From positions 339,797 to 403,796 of the forward strand of contig CAJNDS010001746.1 in assembly GCA_905221605.1 (NCBI GenBank): a stretch of 64,000 nucleotides of DNA, written 5' to 3'. The notes under the pieces were generated by a model. It ran no database searches, was not told the origin of the DNA, and saw only the letters and a list, made by a program, of their open reading frames with translations. This document shows positions 12,901-25,300 of this stretch, piece after piece. Made by a program: the position numbers and the translations under genes. Source of the stretch: Symbiodinium natans (lineage: Eukaryota > Sar > Dinophyceae > Suessiales > Symbiodiniaceae). Position 1 is the first letter of the stretch; each line of letters begins with the position of its first letter.

Positions 12901-15900
12901 GAGTGCTAGCGGACGCTTCCGAGCGCAGCGCCCCGAAAGCCAATTTGTTCCGAGCAGCTGCAAGGCGGAGAGCACCAGATTCCCTTTCTCGAAGCATGGC
13001 TCGAGGGCCTCGATGCACTTGACCTTGGTCCTCTGCTCCTTGGGAAGTCCTCCGAAAGGGCCACTCTCCGCGAACTCTCTCTGTCTTTTATCTGGGGCGG
13101 GGTACATGGAGAGAGGACACTTACACGACCCCACGTGACCCCACACGCCCCATTTGGCCATTCAAGGTATCGGCCCTCAAGGTATCGGCCCTCCCTCTCT
13201 CTCTCACTCTGTCTCCCTCCTACCGGGACGTCTCAGAGAAGTTCCTTGATTCCAATCATTCTTGTTGCACTCTTTGCGAGAGGTTGGGTAAGCGTTGGGG
13301 CTGCAGTGTGCGCGATAGCATATCTTCTGCCATGCCAAACCTGAAGTAGGGACGGCCGCCCAGTAGAGCCAACCCGGGAAGAGGCTGGCTGGGTTTCGGC
13401 ACGTCGGAGCTTCTGCAGCACTGAAGCGCTCGGCGCTTGGAGCTGCACAAAAGCCAAGATCGTGGAGACATGACCATGCCACGACAACAGCCGGGGAAGG
13501 GGCCCCGAGATGCACCCCGCCCCCCGCCCCCCCCCCCCCCCCCCCCCCGCCCCCCGATATGCAGGTTCGATGTTGCGCAGCAGGACGATTAGCTGGTTAG
13601 CTCCCTACCCGCTGGAACACTACGCCAACCCCTGCTTTTCTTTCATGCAAGCGGACCGGGACCCCCCTCTGCAGATAAGAGAGATTCGCGCCCCCTCTGC
13701 AGGCAAAGGAAAAGAGCGGCCTTCGGCTTCGTCCTTGGGGCTCTCCTCGAGGTTCCCATGCCTGGTGCTGAAAGTTAAGAGAAAATGGAGACAGGGAGGA
13801 AAGAAGTGAAAAGGGACGAAAACAAGAGAGAGAGAGAGAGAGAGTGAGTGAGAGAGAGAGAGAGAGAAAAAAAAATAAAAATAAAGTAAACGAGAGAGAG
13901 AGAGAGACAGAAATGGGGGAAAAATGCCTAGCCCCAAAAAAGACAGGGAGTGTGAGAAAAGTGCCCCCGAAAAAGCCGCGCTTTCAACACCCTCGAAGTA
14001 TCAGGCACGGCCAGGGCGCTTGATCGACTTCAGCTCGTGGCTGCAGACCATCCTGAGAGGATTCTCACTTCGAGGGCAAAGAGAGGAGAGCAAAGAGGCC
14101 CTGAGCGGCCCTCGGAGGCGCGGGTCTTGAACTGCTTGGGTTTCCGTAGGGCGAGGCGCTCTTGCGTCACCACGTCATTGGCGAACCAGACCATGCCACA
14201 TCGGCTGACGGTGGCCAGCGTGGCATACTTCAGCGTATCCACCTCGAACATGATCCGGACATTCCTTTGCTCAGGGACGGTCAGGAGAAACGCGGGCAGA
14301 GCATCCGGTATAAGCTCCCTCAACCCCCAGCCTTTAGAAACAAAGAGATTCAATCGCTCAAAACAGCGCGGGGGCTCGGCGGGATGGCCAGGCGCTCTCC
14401 GTTTGGCAGAGTCAGCAGCTTGTTGTCGTCCAGGACGGAGTTCAGGTTCTCCGCCCACTCGGGATCGACGTCCTCGGCAGCTTGTGGCGTAGGTTATACT
14501 CTCTTTGCGTCCACACGCTCCACACTCTCCTACTCCTCTGCCACGTTTTGCCGGTTTTTCTAATACCTCTTGAGTACATGCTCCTGTCGTAGAGCCATGC
14601 TCCGGGGCGGGGGCGTGTTCTGAAAGTTCTGACTGGCATACACAGAAGCATTGTGTTGTGGAGGGATGGGGAATTTTCATGGTCCCCCGCCCCCTGTCCC
14701 GCCATCCTGAGCCAGGCCGCTAACCTAGCACCGTTCGCACCCTTCGTAAGTCCATAACTCGGGTGCTTCAAGTAGCAGACCACGGTGGAATGTTGACCCT
14801 TTACAGCCTTTACGCACTGACTCCTTACTTCCTGGCAAATGATGCCCCAAGTGATGCCCGTATTGGAAATAAGGCTCGCCATCGAACATGATCCACTGTC
14901 GACGCTGGTTCTCTCCACGGTGCCCTGAGAGGATGCGGCGGAGGATGTCCGTAAAGACCCCGTCGGTCCACTCCAGCGTAGTCGGATCCAGCTTGCCATA
15001 CAGCTCCTCCTTGCTGACAGCTTTGGGGTCTACCACATAGGCATCGCCCTTGATGTTGTCCAGCTTCTCCATGGCATCCAAGAGAGTCCGCCAGACCGTG
15101 GACTTTCCGGTGCCCACGGTGCCCACCAGCATCACGCCATGTGTGATTCTCTGGATCTGGAAGAGCTCCATGCACTTCAACATGAAGTTCTCGGTGCACT
15201 CAAAGTGCCGCAGCTTGCAGAGCCTGCGGATCCTCGGCGCGCGGAGCCCCAAGCAAAACACAGCACAAAAAAAAAGAAGGATGAGAGGCAACAAAAACAG
15301 ACCCTGAGAGACCCCTCAAAGGGAGCGCTCTCTCTTTTCTTTCATGGGGTCTGGGGGCAAGCCCCACGCTGTCGCGCCCCCACGCTGTTGCGGCGGCTAG
15401 TTCTGGAATTGGGGAGAGGCCTGATATCACCACCACCCCGGACCAATAGACTGTGCCCTCTGTGTCTCTTATGGCTGAGCGGCTCCTCCTGAAGGACCTG
15501 ATTGTCCACGATGCCGACATCGGCACCGGGGAAGACGCCGGAGATCAGGCTCTGCATCAGCGGCTTGTCCTGCGCCACCAGCTTCGGGACCAAAGTGTCG
15601 AAGATGGCCCGGAGCAGGATCTTCTGCTCGCTCTGCGCCACCTCCGGAGACGTGAACATTCTCTTCCCTTTCTTCAGGGAGAACTCATCAGAGAACACAC
15701 AGCACACTCAGAACCCTTCAGGTGAGATGAGAGAAAAAAAACGTGTCCTAGAGTGCCCTCAGCGCCTCCTCCTCGGAGAGCTCGCCGAACTTTTCTGCAC
15801 CTAGCAGACACCGGAGGGGTTTGTGCTCCTTTTCATGTGCTCCTTGCTTACTTTAACTTACTTTCGGACGTGCGGGATCGTGCTGGGCTGCCCCCATGGC

Positions 15901-16347
15901 CTATGTTCGTGACCTCTTCGCGCTTCATCGAGCCCGCACAGGCCAGCACCGCCTCGGGCAGGGGAAAGCCCCTTCAGGCCAGCAAAGCGCACTTTGCGTG
16001 CACATTCCAACAGAGGGCCAACCCCGACCCTACGTATCGAGTTTAGAGGAGAAAAAAAGCACAACGCCTGCCTACCAATTCAAAAGAGCCCCTCCTCTCT
16101 TTTATCAAATGGTGCGTGCTGCGCACTGCTGCGAGGTGCCTTGAGAGAGCGGAGGCCGAAGTCGTAGTGAGGCTGCGAGGAGAGCTGGTCCTCGGAGAAC
16201 AGCGAGACTAAAAAACAAGAACAAGCTCTAAGCACGCCCCAACAAACAAAACCAACACCTTTCCAAATTTTCCTTTCAAGAGAAGGCACCTTGCAGAGGT
16301 CGAAGAGGAAGACCACCTGGAGCTTTAACAGCAGAAGAGACAGGAAA

Positions 16348-16378
<31 letters not shown>

Positions 16379-19300
16379 AAAAAAAAAAGTATATCGAAGA
16401 GAAAAAAAGGAGAGAGTGGGAGAGAGTGGGAGAGTGTGGGAGAGAGTGGGAGAGAGTGGGAGAGAGTGGGAGAGAGTGGGAGAGAGTGGGAGAGAGTGGG
16501 AGAGAGTGGGAGAGAGTGGGAGAGAGTGGGAGAGAGTGCTAGACTGCTTGTCACAAAGTTGCTCTACAATGCTCTCAACAGCAAGCTTTTTTCAGCAGCG
16601 GAGTGGTCGCTCTCGCGCCTTGCTGGCCAGCTTCTCGGCGCTGATGAAGCCCTGGTTGTACAAGTTCACCTGGGCGATGAGCGTCTTGTTGGGCGTCGTC
16701 CTCGGAACAGAGGGCTTCTCTGAGCTCAGAGGTTTTGGCAAAGTGCTCCCGAAAACCAACAAAGAACAGACTGACTGCTTCAGACTTGTTGAGGCAAGGG
16801 GAGGGGGAGGGAGGGCCGTCAGGATATGTCAGGATGCTATTTCATGTACTCTTACGCTGAGGCACATGGCCATGGCCCGGAAGAGCTGCTTCAAATTGTC
16901 GGGCAGGTTGGAGCGGCCGGCATAGCCGGGGTTCATGGTCACGAAGATTCCCACGTTGGAGTTGAGGCGGACCTGCTTCCCTAAGATCTCGATCTCCTTC
17001 TTGTTCTGCTTGTTCCCCGTTTGGATGGTCAGGACCTGCTCGGAGACCGCGCTCAAGATCCGCTCCTCCAAGCGATTGAACTCGTCGAAGCATCCCCAGG
17101 CGCCCACCTGGCACAAGCCGACGAAGATCCTTCCCATGGCCTGGAAGTCGAAGCCCTCGTCGCAGCAGAAGACCAGGACGAACCTCCCCATGGTGTTTCC
17201 CAATGCCTTCACCGACTCCGTCTTCCCGGTGCCCGCTGGGCCAAAGGGGTTGGCACCCAAGCGCATGTGCAGCGCCTGGGTCAGTGTCAGGAAGCACCGG
17301 TCCGTCAGGGGCGTCTGGACCAGCTTGTCTGCGATCCCCAAGTACTCGAAGCCGTAGAAGAAGCTGGCGTCCGCCATGCAGATCGAGAGGCGCTGGAGGA
17401 TCTGCGGCTCGCTGGGATTCCAGTACATTCGCATCAACTGAAGCCACTGGAAGTCTTTGGGTGAAGCGACCTTGTCCTGAATCAACTGCCGCGAGACGTC
17501 CCGCTGATGAACCACCTCGGTGATCATCTGCGCCAGCTTCTGGCGGACGTCGTTGCCGATGTCCGTGATCACCTTCCCGGCCATGAAGCTGAGCTGCTCC
17601 ACGGCCCGCGCCAGCACCCGCTCCAAGCCCCCCTCCGTGGCTCCGAACGCAGCTTCCGTCTTCTGGCACCAGTCCGCCAGGATCGCCATCAGCAGCACCT
17701 GGAAGAACCCTTTTCCGGGGGCTGTCCCCGCAAAACTCTTCATTGAAAGAGACAAGAGAGAAAAGAGAGAGCGAGGCAGACAGGGAGAGGGAGAGGGAGA
17801 GGGAAAGTGTGAGTGATGGTGGCATCAGAGCCTGGCCTGGCAAGGGTACTTGGAGACCCAGGCCTCAGAGAGCCGCTGACACATCTCTTCAAGCTTTCTC
17901 TGGTACTTAAGCAAAATGGCTCTCTTCAGAAACAATCCCTCTTGAAACCTCCCTTCTTGCTTCTTTCGCTCTTTTCTGCGAGGTGTCTTGGGCCGAGGCC
18001 ATGGTCGCCTCCTCGCTGATCTTTCCCTCGGCCGTGAAGAGGGTGCCCAGCCTCAGCTCGGGGATGGGCACACCATAGGCAAACCTCCCAAGAAAGATCC
18101 GCAACCGAAAGACATGGGTAAAAGGTCAAGGAAAACAAATTGAGAAGTGTTTGAGCACTTGTTCCGTTTTGGTCTTTTCGAACTTCAAGGCCTCATGTAA
18201 TAAATTGTCCCCACTGACACAACAGGCCAAAGCCTTCTCCTTGCTTCTGCAGAACTCATTCATCGACGCATTCAGGTGCTCACCCAGAGAGGCCTGCATG
18301 TTTGCCTGCGGCGCCAACATCTCTGCAAGACAGGACCGAAGACGGGACCGAAGACGGGAAGACGGGACCGAAGACGGTCGACGAAGCTGGCGCCTCGGTC
18401 CTTGACAACCAGGCGTTAATGGAAGGGTCCTCGTTGATGTTCACCTCAGGGATCGCGAGGCATGTCGCTCTTCAAGGCCCCCCCCCCCAACGGCGCAGAA
18501 GCTATGCAGGCGCTATGCAGGAGCTATGCAGGAGCTCTGCAGGAGCTATGCAGGAGCTATGCAGGAGCTATGCAGGAGCTATGCAGAGCCATGGGCTGGT
18601 TTGATGAACTCCACCGTCTCTCCCTCGCGCGACTGCATTGCCTGGCCGTCCCAAAGCGTCAAGCATGTACTGGCCTCTGCCATGCATGTATGGGATGCGC
18701 GCACCCAAACTCCATCTGCTCTGAGTCTGCACCGTCTTTTGTTAGCAGCTCGCTGTCTGGCTCAGGGCCCTCAGAAAAGGCCCACTTCCTTCTTCTTTTG
18801 GGTTTTCTTCCAGGCTGGAAGCCTCTGGAACTCCTCCTGCTGCGCAACGAGACTGGCACCAGGCAGTGACGCTAAGCCTCCCCACGAAGCTCCGACAGAG
18901 TTGCGATTCCGAGTGTTTCCGAGTGTCCTTCGTGGATCCAAAGGCGCTCCGAAAGTCGTCGTCGCTCAGCATCTGCTCGCGGGTGCTCGCGTCTACTCCG
19001 TGCCTGAGTTCTGCGATTCTCTCGTCTCCTCTCTCCCTTCCTCTCTCAGTACTTAGTCCTCTTCCGCGCCGCTTTTCCGGAAGTTTACATCTGAAACAAC
19101 AAAGTTCTGTCCGTCCACTGCAAGACAAAGCCAATGCCGACAAGCCACGCTTTCCACACCGCTGGGTCCTTCAGCTCCTGCCCAGTACGTGAGTCGCCGT
19201 TAATCCCCCATGTCAGTTTCTTCCTCAAAGTTCCCCTCGCATGGCACACAGACACACCAGGCATTACAAGGCCTTACAAGGCAATACAAGGCATTACAAG

Positions 19301-22300
19301 GCCAGGAAATGCTATGAGGTCTTTGCAAGCCTCCAGCTTCAGGAAGGCCTTTTGCATCGGGCTTTCCCCTGGCTGCGCCGTCTCCTGAACAGCCGATGGC
19401 TGGGGGGGATTCAGTACAAACAATGCGCTTGTGGGCGTGGAGAGAGCCCTGAGCCTGGTGTGCGCTTGTCGAGCGGCAGGGCCCGTCGTAGAGTTCTATT
19501 GGCTTGGGTGGGGGGGGGGACTCTGGCATCTCTGCGGCAGCGCCGGGAGCCCACACAGGGCCCTTCTAGAGCTTCCTCAGCACTCTCAGCACTCTCCAAA
19601 CCACGTTCCGACGCTGGATTCGTCGGTCTTCGATGTGTCAGCTTGGCGCGTTTTTCCTGCGCGGCACACGTGTTGGTGTTCTGTGCGCGTCTTGCTTTCG
19701 TCCACTATTCTGTTGCATCCTCGCGTTGTGAGTGAGCATGGACAAACAGCCACCAGGCAGACCCCCCTCAACCTTCGCCTTTTCACGCAGCCCGACACAA
19801 CCGAACCCGCCCAGCGGCTCACGCTGTGTTTGCTCGGCTAGCTCGAAATTCCAACCCTCGCCGATTGAGGGTGTGCTACTCACTGCTCACTCATGACGGC
19901 TTCATGCTCGGCCACCATTAGCACGCGGGCAGGCGCCTTCGACAGCTCCACCTTGGAGTCCGTGGGATCCTTGGCATAGCCACCGACCTTGAAGGTCCGT
20001 TCTCTTTTGCACGAGTGTGGAAGGCCAGAACCTCCGAGATTCTCCGAGCCTTCACGGCATCATCGCAGTGAGCATCGTGAGCATCGCCGCTCTGAGCGCA
20101 CGAGCTGCACGTGTACCTGGAAACAAACTCAAGCGACTTTGTCATTGCATCCTGAAGGCAACCCGGAGCGCGCACCTTCCCTGTAGCAGGGAGCCAACCT
20201 GAAATGAAACCGGAGTCCGCAGTGCGATTTGATCGAGAAGTACCCCTTGCTTGTGGACATATGTCACCTCACCCGGTAAGAATATGCACCACCCCAAGTA
20301 AACGCTGCCTCACAAACAGATATACACGGAACCCTATGCATCAGCCAAGTAGAAGCTGAACACGCCGAAATCTCGCACATGTGACGGACGCCACGGTTTG
20401 CTTCGGTCTTTTCATGCATTTCTGCCATCAAAGTCAGGAATCCCCAAAGAGGCCGCACTTTCAATCAGCCATGTTCAGGTTGCCGGTGGAGTCCGTGGGA
20501 TTCCGTGGTTACATGACTCTGCTCTGGACAAGACAGTGCGGCCGAAACGGATTTGACAAAGAAAAAGGTAGAGTCACAAAGAGGCGATGTTCCAGAGAAC
20601 CACCAATTAGACGCGGACGGAAACAGCAAACTACAACTAGACGCTGGGCCATACAGCTTATTGGTCACGGTACTAAGAACATACAGACGTGCATGAAACC
20701 TGGTTTCAGCAAGTAAACGTGGAGGGATGCGTTTTCAAGAAAATTGCGCCGTGAGAGAAAGCTACCTACCCCTTGTAGAGCTCTCAGGAGCGGGGAGTCA
20801 TTAACGTTACCTCGGCCCAACCTTCTGAGTACCATCCCCCAAACACCGCTGCGGGTTTCCACCCCTTCCCTTAAGGAAATCAACCTCGTGACAAACCTCC
20901 CCGGCCTCCGCACCTCAGAGCTCTCAGTCTCTTTAAAGCCTCTTTCACTCCACTCATCTGGCCTTGCTCCGTAGCAGCGTCACCGCATGCATCCGTTCAT
21001 CTTCGGGAGCCTCGCACTTTGCAACGGAGGCAGGGCGGGTCCGAGCGCCTCTCCTCTTAGCCTAGCCGCCAGACCTCTGGGACGACGAAGTCTTAGTCGC
21101 AGCAAAATATATGAGAATACGTAGGAGAAGATACAGAAGTTATAGAAGGCTCAGCAGAAGGAGATGCTCTCAGCCTCTTCGGCTTTGCCGCATCGGCTGC
21201 ACCTGAGACGCTTCTCAGAATCCTTTGCAGATAGTTTCAGACAGGACGCAATAGCAGCGTGACAAGTGGAAGAAACTAAAGAGTCGAGACATGTTGAACC
21301 ACGAGGGGGACAGAAAGGAGAGAGCTCTCCCCCAGGGCGAGCGGGGGCGAGCGGGGCGAGCGGGGCGAACAGACGACGAAAGGAGGAGGCTGAGACTTCT
21401 CCGGCACGTGAGGCTAAGACTTGCTCTTCTACCAGAAAAAGTTCTTTCGGAGCAATACGCCGTTTATCCTCCTTCGTCTCCCACTTGTACAACCAGTGCT
21501 ATGATGCATCCTGCAGTCCGACGCGGACCCGTACGTGCACGAATCTCGGGCCGCGGCCGAAAACACCTCCAGTGGAGGACACATCCATCCATCAACTGGC
21601 GCAACAGCAGTTGTAAGCAGCTGTGCAAAACTGTGGCCCCAAAAACAGGTTGCGGGCCTGAAAAGAACCAGAGAGTCTCAAAAGAAAGACCGGAGAAAGC
21701 GAGAGAGAGAGAGAGGGAGGGAGTGAGAACTGAGAGAGAGAGAGAGAGAGCCGAGCCTGGAAGGCATCGTCGGCGGAACCTTTGCCACCGCAGGCGCCGC
21801 CGCAGACGGCGCACGGCTTGGTGCCGGCCGTGCCTCTGCAACCAAGCTCTGGGGATGGGAGTCTTTCCTTTTGTGTGTGCGTGTGTGTCCCGGGGGAGGG
21901 GGAGAGCCCTTCAGCCTTTCTCTCTGCGAGAAGTGCTTCCAAAAAGAAAGAAAAAGAGAAAGAGAAAGAGAAAAGAGAAAGAGAAAGAGAGAGAAAGAGA
22001 GAGAACGAGAGAGATGGAGAGAGACAGAGAGAGGGAGCGCAACGCGGGCGAGATGCATGCTCACACAAATGTCCCCCTCGCACGCCTCCTTCCGGAGCTT
22101 CTTTGGCTTCCAGCTTGTCGGCGCAGCTTTCACAATAGTATGGACACTCCTCCGGTACTTGGCAGCAGCATTGCTTTTGCACAATCTGGCACGGTGTCAG
22201 GCTCAGGCGCGACCCTCTGCCCCCCCTCTGCCCCTCTGCCCGAGTATGCCCGAGTCCTGAAACTGGTACCTTCGCGCTTCCACGATCACGAAAGAAGTGA

Positions 22301-25300
22301 GAGCTTCACCGCACTCCGTGCACACGAAGCAGCGCTCGTGAAACCTGTGCACGAAGCTCCAAGGCGCCCTCGACACAGGAGCGGAAGAGCAACAGAAGCG
22401 GTCGTGTTGTGGCCTGTCTCTCTTGTCCGCGGCGATGCTCGTCTCATCCTGGAAGCACAGAGTCTACTGCAATCTCCCAGCGCTCGCGTGCGCGGCTCTC
22501 AAGGCGGTGTGCCTCACGGATGGGCTCCTTGCACCTGAAAGATCACAAAGAAAGTGGACACTTTGCTGAGAGAAAGGCGGAACGTCTCTCTCTCGCCCCC
22601 TCTTTTCTCAGGAGAGTCAGCGGAGGGCGACTCCCGAGGCCGCCACCCACGGCAAGTCGGGAGCTCCTCTGTGGAGAGAGATGGGGGAGAGACTACGTCC
22701 AAACGAGAGCCTTTGTCGCTCCTTGCCCGCTCTCTCCCGCTTGGATGCTTCGAGCACTCGAGGTTTTCAAGCAACCGGGGGGGGGCACCTTGCATTGGCG
22801 GCTTTGGGAGCTTCCGCGACTTTGGCAGGCGTTTTGCCGTGACAGCCGGGGCACCTGCACATGATCTTCTGAAGCAAAAAAAATGCGGCGCTGTGTGTGG
22901 GGATTCGGCGAGCGATCCTCGGACCGAGCACCCGAAGCCAAGGGAGCCTCAGTTCGCCGTCGACGCGGAAGAAGGAGGCGGCGATCGCTTCGCCGCACGA
23001 GCCACACCTCCCAAGAAAGAACGTAAAGAGAGAGGAGACTTGACAGTGCTGGTCAGCGGGATTGGAGTGGGGGGCCGAGAACATGTCAGTCGCCGCAGGC
23101 GCCTGAAGCAGCCGGGATGCCAGGACCGGCCTTCCGCACGCGTCTCCTGCGCTGCAGGGGCGCCCCTGGCAAGGCTTAATACCCTCCGCTAAGGCTTGGC
23201 AATACTTAAGACACCCCCCCCCCTCCTGCCCCCCACCCCGTGACAGCCCAAAACCCCTAGAACCCCTAGAAGTGGACGAGACCATGACAGCCCTAGAAGC
23301 GGACGAGACCGTGACAGCCCAAAACCCCGAGAAGGGACGAGACCGTGACAGCCCAAATCCCCTAGAAGCGGACGAGACCGTGACAGCCCCAAAACCCCTA
23401 GAAGCGGACGAGGCCGTGACAGCCCCAAAACCCCGAGAACCGCCCGAGACCGTGACAGCACAAAATCCCTAGAAGTGGACGAGACCATGACAGCCCTAGA
23501 AGCGGACGAGAGCGTGACAGCCCCAAAACCCCTAGAAGCGGACGAGACTGTGACAGCCCCAAACCCCTAGAAGCGGACGAGACCGTGACAGCCCAAAGCC
23601 CCTGGAAGCGGACGAGAATGTGACAGCCCAAAACCCCTAGAAGCGGACGAGACGTGACAGCTCAAAGGCCCTGGAAGAAGAAGACCGTGACGGCCCAAAA
23701 CAACCCCTAGAAGCGGCCGAGACCGTGACAGCCCAAAATCCCTAGAAGCGGACGAGATCCTGACAGCCCAAAACCCTAGAAACGGACGAGACCGTGACGG
23801 TGCGCGGGCACAAGTGACCCGCGAGGACGCAGGCACAAGTGACCCAGGTGAGGTGGGCTCACAAGTGAGTATGCCCGAGGACAACCCAAAAAGAACACAC
23901 ACACACACACACCCACACAAACCACAGAACCCGAGAGGCTGCCCCTCTTGGCTCCCATATACCCCATATCACCCTGTAAGTCTTTTCGAGGCTCTCTCTT
24001 GGACTTACACGTGGGTCCTTGCCGTCGATCCTCTTGTGGCAAGCCTACAGGGGACATACTGAGAGAGACAGGAAGAGGAGAGACAGGAAGGAACGGGGAG
24101 AGACGGAAGGCCTGTAGGGATGAGAGAGAGACAGAGGAGGCAAACGGAGGAACCTGCAGGAGAGAGCACCCCCGCAAGGCATGAGGTGGATTGCAAAGAA
24201 GACCTCCAGGCCTCGCAGTAGGCGCAGGGATTGCAGCCCTCAGCGATGCCGCGGATCGTCACACAGAAGCCGATGGTACAAATGCACTCGGAACGCCAGC
24301 ACAGAATGATGTTGTTTTCGCTCCGCTTGGTCCTCTTGTCTAGTTACTTAGCTCTTCTTCACTCTCCTTAGGCCCTTAGGCGCGATGCTCCACAAGGAAA
24401 ACTCTTGCGTCTGCATCCCGTCACGATCTGTCCTTGAAACTTCCTTTGGTCCAATTCCTACTCAAAGTCGCTCTCTACATCCATTTCAAGGCTCGGGGGC
24501 CTCGCAAAGGCGCTGGCCGTCCTTGAGGTGGAAGCGCCCGGCCAACGGTGCCCGGCACCTGAAACGAGCAAGTGCAACTGGCAAACCCTGGATCTGCTCT
24601 CTCGCCTTCTGCTGTCGCCTTCTGCTGCCGGACTTGAGGGACACAAAGGACAACCCTCCAACTGTTCCTGAGCTCTGGACCAACTTCTCTCTTCTCTCTT
24701 TCTCTCTCGCTCTCTCCGAATGCCTGCCTGTCGCAACTGAAGCAGTCCGGGTGGTAGGAGCTGCCTTCCACGGAAACGCCCTGACCGGATTCAAGGAGAG
24801 CAGAGTGCGGCAACTCTCCGAGAGAACCCCCCCCGCCCCGAGAGAAGACCTTCCGAGACGTCTCCGAGCCTTGCCAACAATGGGCTTCAAGCACTTCGCG
24901 CACTTTGGGCGCTCGCCCATGGCGAGGGGATGCTCCGAGCTGGCTGGCTTGGGGGCGAGATGCCGCGTGTCTCTCTCTGCACGATGTCTTTGATGCCTAT
25001 TTTTGGGAGGGACGTGGGAGCCTGAAGCTGCGCAGATTTGCACAAACAGCCCCTTCAGAGCCTTCACGAACGGGATGCCGCTTCAGATCAAGAATGACAA
25101 ACGGCGCGCTCCAAGTCTGAGAGCCCCTGCCTTCACGAGCTCCGGGCTGCTGGGATCGGTACTGAGCTGCGACAGCCCGGCGAACATCTTCGCCTCTACC
25201 AAGAAAAGGGGGGCGGTGTGTCTCTTTCCGGAAGCCGCCGACGACAGAAATGTCCAAAACTGATGTTTCTTTGCGCGCGGGCTGATTCTTTTTGCTGCAC

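Noticed and set aside
16866..17698. Axonemal dynein heavy chain
   Set aside because: AAA1 has [20 protein letters not shown] and [12 protein letters not shown], typical of cytoplasmic dynein 1; axonemal chains have different residues here.
21291..22538. Plus-strand ORF of 415 codons across LIM3 and LIM4
   Set aside because: Arg/Glu-rich and crossing AG/CT microsatellites; it is the complement of LIM exons and repeats.
23189..23810. Possible CRISPR array
   Set aside because: Repeat units are directly adjacent and diverged, with no unique spacers of constant length, and the locus is eukaryotic.
18410..25220. Dynein heavy chain with LIM domains inserted in the linker
   Set aside because: The LIM reading starts at its own ATG, ends with a stop after a villin headpiece, and the dynein exons on both sides join to a normal linker.
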